This document shows, piece after piece, positions 11,100-21,278 of a DNA stretch of 64,000 nucleotides. Made by a program: the position numbers and the translations under genes. The DNA is from Microglena sp. YARC. Taxonomy: Eukaryota > Chlorophyta > Chlorophyceae > Chlamydomonadales > Chlamydomonadaceae. The stretch is taken from assembly GCA_022414725.1 (NCBI GenBank), contig CM039467.1:14064658-14128657 (forward strand). The letters are read 5' to 3'. The notes under the pieces are model-generated. The model was not told where the DNA came from. It saw only the letters and a program-made list of their open reading frames with translations, and searched no databases. Position 1 is the stretch's first letter, and each line of letters starts with the position of its first letter.

Positions 11100-12979
11100 G
11101 TGCCTTCTCTACTCACTGAATATACTCAGATTACTGCAACAGCCCTCACCCAGTCCATGAACGACCAAGGTCACCTGGGAATTCTCACCAGGGCTCTTCT
11201 TGACAAATCAACCTCCACCATGACCACTCTAGATCCTCTCTCTCTCTCCAGCAAGCAACTTAAATATATGTCCCTAGCCCGCCAGGTGGAAATTATTAAA
11301 AAATCTGACATAATAATTTCTTGGAATGACACAGAACTCCTTGACAAACTTAACATACACTCTCTCCCTCTTCCACCACAGGCAATCCCTGTCTCACTAA
11401 TGACTCCTTTTCACGACCTGGACATCTACTCATACCACGACCTGGTCACCCCCATGGGAACTCATCTTATCAGCACTACAGACCTCTCTCTTATTACTTC
11501 ACACAAAATTACTGAACACCACAAACGATCCCTGAACCGCCTCACCGCACACCTCTCCTCCTTCCAAACCGTCACTCCTCCAACTCACTCTGACCCACTA
11601 CCCCTCTCCCACAGGCAACTTGCGCCTGGCTACGCAATTTCGCAGAACACGACAGACAACGTTAAATTTCCTGCTCCTATCGAATCCTCCACCCCACTTA
11701 CCCAGCGCTACCAACCTCACGCCTCCGTTACTGATGCAGACTACGAGGCGGACCCCACTGGGGACCTGGAAGGAAACCAATGGTGGGCGTGGCCCACGCA
11801 GATCGCAGGCAGTCACGCGCACCAAGCATGGGCTGCCCCAACAGTGACGCCACTTGGTCAGCGCGCCACTACTTGTGCAAATCCTGGATTCGACACTCCT
11901 CCTCCTCCAAATTCTACCGCGCATATAAAATAACCTCCACCTCGCACCCTGACAGGATCCGCGAGGCCATGACATTCCCAGCCAGCAGCGCACCTGCACC
12001 ACCGGCGCGCCTGCTTCACCTTACTTACGGATCTCAGTACAGAGCCCTGCACATTACGAGCTGGCGGGGCAAGCGCTCTTACAACGACGACAAACTTGCC
12101 ACCACCACCGTTGTCCACGTCCAATGGGCCCCAACCATCATGCACAACGACCATATCAACTCCTACACACGCATGGGATACAGCATCCACCATTGCACAC
12201 CTCTCACCCCCACTACCTCCACCATACACTGGAAGCCTCAATCTCACCATGCGGCTCACCTTGTTGAACTGGTAGGACAACCAACATATGACCAATTAAC
12301 CCACACCTTTAAAACCACTCCTCCGATAACCACATACCTCAATCCCAGGAAGGACATCCACCTCACTAACCTCCAGCAACAAGGCCAATGGGCCACCTCC
12401 CCAGGATTTAATGCTGACAACCACAACCTTGTTCACAAACTTCTGAAAATTGACACACACGACAGGCACCCGGACTGGGACATTCAACCACCCTCAGCCT
12501 ACATTATACAAACAGGCATCCTTACTACTCTGGATGGCCAATCCACACACACACATACCAACGTTTCATATCTTTATAACCCCACAGGTCACTGTCTTGG
12601 GCACATTCCCAACGACAGGCTCACCTCTCTTAAACAAAACTATGACCACTTTAAAAATCACCACCCAACCAAATGGAACCAACTGACCCAAGGAGGAACA
12701 TACCACACTGACCTAGCTGCCTCTTCACCAGATACAGAGCTGCTCCTGCTGCCACTAACATTCTGTCTCCCTTCCTCTACCAAGCAGCAGCTGCTCTGGG
12801 CATTACTCACCATCGTACCTCCAATCCTCTTAGCTACGACCCAAGCCTCACCAGCTTCTCTTCTACCAGCCCTGCTGACCAGCTCTTTGGCTCCAACCAA
12901 GACCCCTTTCTTACCATCTGGACTGGGGGCTCACTGGTGGACATTCCCAATTCCACCACACAAGCACACCAAGCTCTAA
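11100..12979 (+). pseudogene. LINE linker between RT and RNase H
   Basis: Two overlapping open frames (11100-11933 and 11780-12979) with Thr/His/Pro-rich sequence and no domain I recognise. The frame change near 11780-11930 and the absence of a Met-led gene context mark them as one broken polyprotein. Confidence 0.7.
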
Positions 12980-13479
12980 GGTGGGCTCTAGCCAGTGCTG
13001 ACCATGCTGAAAATACTCTCAGCCCTACCTGCACCCTGATGCTCCTCCCTGATGACCTTGCTGCCCCTTACAAAACTCTCCTCCACCACTCCTGGATCCA
13101 CTACATTGACTCTAGACCACAGTCTGAATTTTATACTACCTCTGAAATATGGCTTGGCAGCAAATCTCACACCCCACCCTCCACTCAAAAATTACACCTC
13201 ATCCTTATATGCAACCCTCACAGCCAAGAGACTTACTTTCCTAAACTCCCAGACTTTATTGACCAATGGACATACTACATGCAAAGCCTCTCCTCATCCT
13301 GGGAGCCCTCTACTATCACACCACCTTCCACACTTAATTTCACTGACATTGTCATCACCTGCCCTCGGAAACTTAAATCTCTGGCCAAAAATCCCTGGCA
13401 ACCTCTACTCCACCAACACCCTCCCCCCTCTCCTCTTACCATTACCCACCCCTGTTTTTACCTTGCTACCCCCTCCTCT

Positions 13480-14942
13480 GGCCTCCAGGTCTACACAGAT
13501 GGTAACCTAATATAAGGTAAACCAGGGCATCCTAGCAAAATAGGTGCTGCAGTATATGTCCCGCCTGCAGGACAAAGCTACACCATCAACCCTGGGGGAA
13601 TAGGGCCCACCAAAACTAACAACCGGGCAGAACTGGTAGCCATCCACCAAGCCCTTCTCAACATTGATTATGACAAATCTCTTACCCTTCATACAGACAG
13701 CCTCTGCTCTCTTCAACTCATAAAAAAATGATTCATGACCCCACCACAACAACCCGTTCCATTCATACTGAATTACTGCAATCAATTCAAAAACACCTCA
13801 TTCAACGCATCCTGCATGGCTCACACACCACCCTTTGTAAAGTCCGTTCCCACACAGGTATCCTTGGAAATGACAGAGCAGACACTCTGGCACGCAAGGC
13901 AGCTGAGCACCCTACTTCAACTAATTTTACTGATAACACTGGGGAAATCCCCCGCCACAATGTTTACTGGCCTACAGTTCAACCTCCTCGTACACCCATG
14001 GGAGATATCCCCCCAAGAATTTTAGCACCTAACCTTACACAAGGTATCACCTCTAACCTACCCACTAGCTGCCACCTTGGTCAACACCCTCTTAAAGGGA
14101 TTTATGCAACCACCTGGGATGAGAACACCCCCCACCAACTTCCTCAAGCAAGTAACAAATTTTGGACCTCAACCCTTATCCAGCATAAAACTAAATTCCA
14201 CATCCTTAAAGCCCGCTGGGGTAGACTGTGGAACCGTAAACTTGCATTCCGCTGGAATCTCCCTTATACTACCAGCACTCACCCACCCACGAACTCCCTA
14301 TGCCCCATCTGCCACACCTGTGAGGACGGAGCGGGCCACATCCTGGCGGGTTGCACACACCGGACTTTCAAGGGGCTCTACATCAAGAGACATGACGCCG
14401 CAGTGCGACTCATCCACAAGGCCATCTGCACAGGAGCCCTAGGATCTCGCAGAATGATCATGGACGCTGGCAAGGAAGAGGACCTTCCCAGGGGGGTCCT
14501 GGGCAAACGTCTCCCCGACTGGCTACGCCCCTCCACTATTACTTTAGCGGATTGGAAGAGGATGAGACCTGATCTTGCCGTCCTACCTGACATAGACTCT
14601 CCTACCTGTATGTCTGATAAAGAACTCTGGATTCTTGAGCTTGGATACTGCTCTGATACTAATCACGCTACTAAGTTTATTACTAAACATGCCCAACATG
14701 TTGAATTAGTCAATGGCCTTCGATCGGCTGGATACCTTGTTCACTATGAAGTTATTACCGTTGGTACAACTGGTACTATTCCTACCTCTTTTTTGACTTC
14801 TATGACCACTCTTGGACTTCAGAGATCCTGTGCCCTCAAACTGGCGGACACAGTCCATTCTCACACCATTACTAGTTTCCAGAGTATTTTACAGTGTAGA
14901 CGCTTTATGGAAACACACCCCGGGTCGATACCCGGGGACTAG
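13480..14942 (+). pseudogene. LINE RNase H and C-terminal Cys/His knuckle
   Basis: RNase H signature residues appear in order over two frames: YTDGN (about 13491), NRAELVAIHQAL (about 13621), HTDSL (about 13691), then in the next frame RSHTGILGNDRADTLARKAA. The C-terminal part has CPICHTCEDGAGHILAGC at about 14302-14355 and KRHDAAVRLIHKAI. A TAA at 13513 and a TGA near 13729 interrupt it. The last frame, to the TAG at 14940, is otherwise open. Confidence 0.85.
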
Positions 14943-15207
14943 CACACAGACCGTCCCCCCTCTCAGGTTTTGTCTTACCGGCTGTATTGTGCCGGTGCTT
15001 CCCAACCGGGGTGAAAACCCCCCGTAGTAAGCTGCACTGGCATGATGGGGCTACAGTGCCTGTTGTCCAGGCATCGGTGGTAATTCTTTTACTGAGATGG
15101 TCCTACGGTGACTATAGCTAGCTCCGGCTTACGCTATGGTGTCCTTAACTTCACGTCCTGTGAGTAACGGTTCTACACGGATGTAACAATTTCAATTTCA
15201 ATTTCAA

Positions 15208-15388
15208 TACGCGTGGTCCTGGTGCTCCGGGACCCGGGTTGCCTGCGTCCAGGCCATAGGCTAGCTATGGCCTGCACGTGTCTTCAGAATCTTCCTGAAG
15301 ACTTCCTTTTCTATATAGCCGCACGAGTTGGGATGATAATACATCTGCTCCTTCAGTCTTCACTGTGTAACGACTCTATCGATTGAAA
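15208..15388 (+). repeat. Copia copy 1, 5' LTR, remainder (with LINE target duplication)
   Basis: Begins with the second copy of TACGCGTGGTCC, then continues the LTR to ATCGATTGAAA. Includes a TATA-like TTTTCTATATAGCC. Together with 9297-9348 it rebuilds a 221-base LTR. Confidence 0.9.
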
Positions 15389-15404
15389 GGTTATCGGCCC
15401 GACC
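15389..15404 (+). promoter_or_regulatory. Copia copy 1 candidate primer-binding site
   Basis: GGTTATCGGCCCGACC immediately follows the LTR. It does not start with TGG as a tRNA 3'-end site would. GGTTATCGGCCC is complementary, with one mismatch over 12, to the anticodon arm of eukaryotic initiator tRNA-Met (GGGCCCAUAACC). That is the priming mode known for Drosophila copia. The tRNA sequence is from general knowledge. Confidence 0.5.
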
Positions 15405-16010
15405 GCTACCCGCAGACAGCGCCCCTGCGCCCATGCCAAGTGGATCTTCAGCCCTGCACAAGGTGACAGTTTTCCCTCAGACTAGCTCGACGGCTTGAGT
15501 ACTGTTTTGGCCCTGGAATGCCTACGTGTTCACGTGAGGAATCTAACCTGCGCTGCCTCGCCTACTGCCCACACAACTCTCCCGTTGTCTCTACCATCCG
15601 TTCTAGACGAAACGTAGACGCAGTCCAGGAGTCTGAGTAGATCTTTGACGTGAGTTGTACACTCATCAGATCACACACAGCGTTGCGCAATCCTCTAAAG
15701 ATTGCTTGTGCCACGGAGATTCAACCCTGCACACCCTCGTACCCCCCCCCCCCCCCCCCCCCCCCCCAACTCCCTCCCTGCCCTCTAATTCCATCACCCA
15801 TTCACCACTTCCTGCTACTATATCCACAATTACAGAACAACAGGACCCATTTGGTTCCCCATTCGTTGTCAACACTCCATATCCACTCCCTCCGAACCGT
15901 ACATCCAAGATTGAAGCCCGACAAGCTTCTCACCCGGATTACCCACAGGCCCGTTTATTAACCCGGTGTGAAGATCAAGACCCCAAGACCCCAGCGCCGC
16001 GACAGACACC
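15389..16010 (+). other. Copia copy 1 untranslated leader
   Basis: About 620 bases between LTR and gag start, closely matched by 41030-41638 in copy 2. Contains a C homopolymer near 15744-15768 that is a mixed C-rich stretch in copy 2. Confidence 0.75.
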
Positions 16011-18876
16011 ATGGCAACACCAGTCAAGCCCCCTACACTCATCTTCGACGGCACGCCTGCTGTCCCATGGCACAAGTTTGGACCCTTCCTCCTCCGCCAC
16101 CTCAGGTCCCACCCTGGGTGCATCTCCGTCGCCATTGAGGCAGCGAAGAACGTGCCCGCCGACGATGAGCCAGCAGATGCCGACGGATACCCGCTGGAAG
16201 ACTCTCATTATCCAAATGTGGACCATGCTAACGCATCTATTGCGTCTCGTGCTGTTCCCTACCCGATCAACATGGTAAAGAATGCTGTTGCTTTCAACGA
16301 GATCCTCAAACACTGCTCCGACCCTATCCAACAGGCCATCCTTGCTAACACTACCGTTGCTGCGAAGGCATACAGGTTCCTCAAACTTACATATGGGGAA
16401 CGGAACTCTGACCTGGAGACAGGTGCAGTAAGATCCATGTACAACCTCGCGATGACCGCCACTGAGCCACTTCAAGTGTATCTCTCTCGCAGCTACGAGC
16501 TCTATACCTTGCTTCCCCAAGTAAATGGGGTCAGTAACACTTCCATCCCTGCTTTTCTCAGCATAATTGTCCAGGGACTTGCAGCTCGACCAGAGTACAA
16601 TGGATTCAGGTTCTCCTTCCACAACTCTGTCTGCCCTGACTTTGCCTCATTCCAGACACAAATCATCAGGTACCAAGTCTCAAACCAAATCTCTTACTCT
16701 AACATCTCCCCAGAAGAGACTGAGCACATGGCAGCTGCTGCTTTCCACGGACGCCTAAGGAAGGACCGTATCCCATCCACCCAGATGACTTGCTGGAACT
16801 GCAATGGTTTTGGGCACAACTCTCTAGGTTGCACCAGTGCCTCCACAGACCTAAAGTACAGGCCTCCCCCGTTCTCATCCACATCTGGCCATAGGGGATC
16901 CCCATCACCCCCCAAGGATGCAGCCAGGAGGTCCTCCAGCAAATCCAAGTCCCCTAGGAGAGACAACAGAACATCCAACAGAGACCCCAAGAGCCGCCGT
17001 GACAGACGTGGGCATGCCCATGTAGCAGATGATGACTGTTCTACCTCCCAGTCTAGCACAGACAATGAGGATGAGCACAACTTCATGGCATTGACAACTG
17101 ATGAACCACAGCCTCTCCAGTTTGCTGACCCAAGAGGCAAGTCCACACCCCTGTCAACCACACATGCCCCCATGGATGAAACTGCTTTCTTTGGACCCAT
17201 GACTGATTCTGATGCCTGTCTTATAGAAAGAGATGAGTCTATGCCAGCTCTAATTTGTGATGGCACTACTGATGATGATGATGATAAAGATGCAAATGTG
17301 GACCATGCTGCCAGTACAACTCTTGATCAGTACCAGACAGCCCTCCAGACAGAATGGGTTTTAGACTGTGCAGCCCACTCCCACTGCACCAGTAACCCCT
17401 CAATCTTGCATGAAATTCAGGATCTCCCCCAGCCTATTAGTCTCCACCTGGCTGACCTTGGAGCATCCCCACTGCTCTGCCTCCAGAAAGGGAAAGCCAT
17501 CATCAGGGGTCACCAAGGATCCCTGATCACCCTCCACAACGTGCTCCTTGCCCCACCCCTGACTGCAGCCAACATCATCAGCTTGCATGCAGCACACAAA
17601 CTCTCTCCCAAGCTTCAAGTTCATCTGTCCAGTGCTGCTGCTACCCTCTCCCTACCCACAGCCAGGGGTCCCAAGACTATTCTCTTATGCCCCAAAAAGC
17701 ATGGTCTATACTTCACTAGCACCTCTAAAGACCACCCCTCTTCCCCAAACCCCAGTAACCCCCTTCCCTTTCTAGTCATGATGGTCACCCAACCAGAGAT
17801 GATCAAGCCAACCAACTACAATGATGACTCTGCTGGCAGTTGCTCCATCCCACAGGACAGTGACAGCAGCTCAAGCAGTCTACCAGATCTGATTCCAGCA
17901 ATTGGTGATGATGACATGCCTGACCTTGTTCAAGCCAGCCTACCTTCCTTAATCCAGTCAGACAATGGGGGGGAATTCTCACCACACCAGGATGACTTCT
18001 ACACCACATCCTCCCATGACTTCATCCCAGACCCTGATTACTCCACAGCCCCTGTCCAGCAGCTCCCCACTGTTCCCCATGATGAGCTCTGTAACCTGAC
18101 AGAAGCACAAGCCAGAAGAGAAATGGACCTCCTGCTAGACCAAGCCAGAAACACATATGAGAATGCATTCCCTGTTGATGGACAGGGGTCCTGCACTCAG
18201 CATGAGCTCTCCCAAGCCCTTAGGTTTTACCAGTGGATTCCCTCAGCTACTTCCTCTTCCTCTGATCAGCCCCTAACTCATGTCAACATGAACACCTACC
18301 CAGCCCAGTTCCTTAACAACTCTGGCCTCTCCAAAACCAGGTTTGGAACCCTGCTGACTACCCTCAACAATTCCCCTTCTTCCCTTAGAGCCTTTAGCAT
18401 CAGACCTAGACAGCCTGTCCCCACCCTCACTGGCCAGCTAGCCATCAAGTTCCCTTTTAGCTGCTGAGAAAATCAAATTCCCCAACAGACAGATGCACAA
18501 CAGCCCCTCCTCAGTCTGTGGACCCCTCCTCAAGCATGTCAACAGATTGCAGCACATGGTCCACATATATCCCACTGTCTCTACAGCTGACAGGCCCACC
18601 ATCCAGTGGGCCATCTGCCTACAAGCAGCTATGGTCCAAGCACATGCAAGGGTCCTGATCTCCTGGCCCAAGATGCTCATGCACCCCATCAGCTGTGTAA
18701 ACCCTGGGGGCAGAGTCATATGTGTCAACAACCTCAGCATGCATTGGAGCCCTATGGATTTCACATTCATTAACATGCTGGACACCCCAAGGATGTCTAG
18801 GAATTTTTTCTCCACCCTCCTGCAGAAACTCCACACCCAGCTGGACCTTGATGGATACCCAGCATCTGGAACCTAA
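16011..18876 (+). pseudogene. Copia copy 1 gag/protease-like polyprotein, frameshifted
   Basis: Open for 818 codons from ATG 16011. An N-terminal gag part carries a zinc knuckle CWNCNGFGHNSLGC (about 16792-16833). A Ser/Arg/Lys-rich basic linker follows. Then comes a protease-like WVLDCAAHSH (about 17353-17382), where the usual DSGA is DCAA, and a GAG-pre-integrase-like stretch ending KKHGLYF. SDNGGEF at about 17959 is an integrase-core motif without the rest of the domain. Relative to copy 2, a net 5-base loss near 18455-18475 shifts the frame, and the C-terminal 130 or so residues continue at 18493-18876. That last region is conserved between copies and unrecognised. Confidence 0.82.
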
Positions 18877-19041
18877 ATATGCTATGGTCTATTGCTCATT
18901 ATTGTTTCAGCCATGAACACTCTAAGATTAATGTGATGCTTTGTACTGCCTCATGTACTGCTGTCCCTTTATTTTAGTGTCCCTCTCCTAGCTTCTACAG
19001 TATGTCTGCAAATTCTCTAATTTCGGATAAACCCAAATTAT

Positions 19042-19049
19042 GGGGGGGA
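19042..19049 (+). promoter_or_regulatory. Copia copy 1 internal polypurine tract
   Basis: GGGGGGGA in AAATTATGGGGGGGATCA, about 550 bases before the 3' LTR tract; the same placement is seen in copy 2 at 45249-45256. Confidence 0.45.
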
Positions 19050-19582
19050 TCATCACCAGACAGCCATCCTGATCTGAGAAGCAGCCTCCTGGCAACTACC
19101 TGGCAGCTTCTTTGCAACCTTAGCCTGTCTCCTATGCAGCCCTGATGCATCTTTGTAGCTCATAGTTTCCCCATAGCATTAAGTCTGCAGATTCTGAATT
19201 AATGATACCTTCTAGATGACATTGGAAGTACCTCACCATATCCCTCCATCCGGATCGATTTCATGAGCTAGAGGAGGACGTCTACCTTCAAGAAGTTGTT
19301 TACAGTCAGTCAGTTCTTTATGCCATCTAGTTCCCCTTTTCATGCTTTCCCACTGCAGCCTTCCTGCCTTCTGCTATCCTAGCAAACTGACGTTGATCTG
19401 AAGAGCCCTGCTCTTAATGTGCCGTGCCCCCTTGGACCCTGTCCCAAATAATTTATTATTTACAGCTTCTCCTGCCAGCCGTTAGCATATCTAAATAGCC
19501 CTGTCAGCCTTTATACTCCTATATTTTCTTTATGCCCCTCAGCTAATTCCAGGGATTCTTGTATCCAAGAATACCTTGAATT

Positions 19583-19590
19583 GGGGGGGA
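19583..19590 (+). promoter_or_regulatory. Copia copy 1 polypurine tract
   Basis: GGGGGGGA directly abuts the TGTTATTG start of the 3' LTR, the expected plus-strand primer position. Confidence 0.75.
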
Positions 19591-19811
19591 TGTTATTGTC
19601 CGTTGCGTCGGACACTGAGTTGGCATAGTGCACGCGTGGTCCTGGTGCTCCAGGACCCGGGTTGCCTGCCGCCAGGCCATAGGCTAGCTATGGCCTGCAC
19701 GTGTATTCAGAATCTTCCTGAAGACTTCCTTTTCTATATAGCCGCACGAGTTGCGATGATAATCCATCTGCTCCTTCAGTCTTCACTGTGTAACGACTCT
19801 ATCGATTGAAA
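19591..19811 (+). repeat. Copia copy 1, 3' LTR
   Basis: 221 bp, TGTTATTGTCCG to ATCGATTGAAA, followed by the target duplication TAGTA. Confidence 0.92.
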
Positions 19812-19816
19812 TAGTA

Positions 19817-21107
19817 GACGCGCCGCCATTGTTCTAGAGTACAGTGGTCGATGCTGGCCCCGTCCAAGACCACGTATTGCAAAGGACTACATTGCACCCT
19901 TCAGCCAGTCACTTCTTATTAATTTTTGCAAAGGATTACATTATTACGTGTTGCAAAGGACCACAATGTACCCTTCAGCATTTCACATTTCGTTTTCCAT
20001 GTCGTGCTCAAGGTCGTGGTAAGCATTTTATTTATCGAGGTTTGGCAAGTGACTACAGCCTCTTTTGCTTACCCCTTGAATGTAGCATATATGTACATTA
20101 GTGATGATTGAAGACCTCCCAGTATTGAGGGTGGGCACATTAGGTTCCAAGGGGCCCTAAAACCCAAGCCCCACCAAACAATGTAGCACTGATGATGATG
20201 ATTTGCCTTTCCCCAAACATGCCCTTTGCCCAATGGCCATGAGACTAACATGAATGGATAGGTCTTCACAATAGCCGAAGAAAACACATACTCAGACACC
20301 ATAATACTAAGTGGTGGCTGAGATAATGGCTATTAATAGGGTTTCGGAGCCTGGTGGTTGAGTGGGTGTCTGCTGACTTGTTTCTCTTCGATGAAGGCTT
20401 GGTTCTGTGCCATTGGCTTCGCAAAATGCGTTGTATATCGACCTTCTATAATATACCGTAGGATCGGAAGGGATAATGGAGGAGCCTGACGACCAACTCA
20501 TCTGGTGGGTCGCGGCCAGACGGGTTGAGGTCCGAAGTGTCGTAAACCTTGTACAACGCTAGACCACGGATGTTCGGCGGGCAATTTCGCGACGTGTAAA
20601 ACAAACGAGACCAGCTCTTTATATTATCAGGAATCCTTTTGTCCGACAGCAGAGTCTGCGCGCTTCTGAAGTTGACCCAGCAATGGCCTGTCGATGACAA
20701 CGTAATTTAATGCTGCTGTAGTGAGTTCTCCTCAGGGTTCCCTCACCTGGTGACTCGCTTCTACCTCGATCCCACCATTTGACTCCACGTGTTCACTTAG
20801 CTATGGCCCACATTCGCCGAAACTCGCTCACGTGCCATGGACGTGGCCAGGTGGTTCTGCTGCGCGCTGTGGTGAAGACGACGGCAGACCCCAGCCGTTG
20901 CCATTCCCTTCGAAGCCTGCCATGTCCTTGCCCCCAACCTCTTGGTGCTACAACAAGAAATACCCCTCCGCTCTTCGACTGCCTTTGCACATCAGATCAT
21001 CCTCTTAGACCCTCTCACAGCCCTCTTTAGCCCCCCCCCCCCAACCCACCCACCCTCTTACTCTAGCAAGGCGATTGACAAAAAAATACCACCCATCCGC
21101 TTGCTGC
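19817..21107. other. intergenic region upstream of quinolinate synthase
   Basis: Short direct repeats (TTGCAAAGGA(C/T)(C/T)ACA) at 19877-19975, otherwise mostly unique sequence. It holds one minus-strand open frame listed separately. No repeat element boundary recognised. Confidence 0.5.
20446..20700 (-). CDS. possible small gene, unrecognised
   Basis: 84-codon minus-strand frame starting MSSTGHCWVNFRSAQTLLSD and ending near HYPFRSYGIL. Composition is mixed and not repeat-derived, unlike most open frames here. It would be divergent from the quinolinate synthase gene. No domain recognised; it may be chance. Confidence 0.25.
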   Translation of the reverse strand: MSSTGHCWVNFRSAQTLLSDKRIPDNIKSWSRLFYTSRNCPPNIRGLALYKVYDTSDLNPSGRDPPDELVVRLLHYPFRSYGIL

Positions 21108-21115
21108 TATAAATA
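21108..21115 (+). promoter_or_regulatory. TATA box of quinolinate synthase gene
   Basis: TATAAATA lies 30 bases before the ATG at 21138. If used, the 5' leader would be almost absent, or translation would begin at the second Met (21144). Confidence 0.45.
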
Positions 21116-21137
21116 CAGCTAATACAGTGCAGCCAGA

Positions 21138-21278
21138 ATGAACATGAACACGAGCACGAACATTCGTCAAGTGCGAGCGAGCACAGCAGCTAGCTCATGT
21201 GCGCCAATCAGGAGGGCTCGCGTGTCTCGTCCCAACAGGAGATGCGCAGACAACCTTGTCGCCCATTCAGCATCTGTG
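21138..21278 (+). CDS. NADA: QS exon 1: putative transit peptide
   Basis: 47 codons starting [20 protein letters not shown], rich in Ser, Ala and Arg and almost without acidic residues, ending SASV|GTGAGT in phase 0. Fits plastid or mitochondrial targeting. No homology can be used for this part. Confidence 0.55.

Larger units (their letters stand above)
9349..15207 (+). mobile_element. 5'-truncated LINE with RNase H, inserted in the LTR
   Basis: A 5.9-kb non-LTR retrotransposon flanked by the 12-bp duplication TACGCGTGGTCC (9337-9348 and 15208-15219) and ending in three ATTTCA units. It encodes, in broken frames, a reverse transcriptase, a long linker, an RNase H domain and a C-terminal Cys/His knuckle. 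No endonuclease domain is seen before the RT, so the 5' end is probably truncated. RNase H places it in an I/Tad/RandI-like group rather than simple L1 or RTE; the exact clade is unresolved. Confidence 0.88.
9297..19811 (+). mobile_element. Copia-type LTR element copy 1, interrupted by a LINE
   Basis: LTRs of 221 bp start TGTTATTGTCC and end ATCGATTGAAA; the 5' one is split by a LINE. Five-base target duplication TAGTA at 9292-9296 and 19812-19816. Without the LINE the element is about 4.66 kb. It has a leader, one long gag/protease-like frame, an A/T-rich 3' region and a polypurine tract (GGGGGGGA) at the 3' LTR. No reverse transcriptase, RNase H or full integrase belongs to this element. 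The paired LTRs differ at about 8 of 221 positions by eye. Confidence 0.9.

Noticed and set aside
18493..18876. Separate small gene after the Copia gag
   Set aside because: Copy 2 shows it is the continuation of the same polyprotein, split by a frameshift in copy 1.
9349..19811. One large autonomous element with gag and RT
   Set aside because: The RT and RNase H lie inside the 12-bp duplication of a separate LINE and are of non-LTR type.
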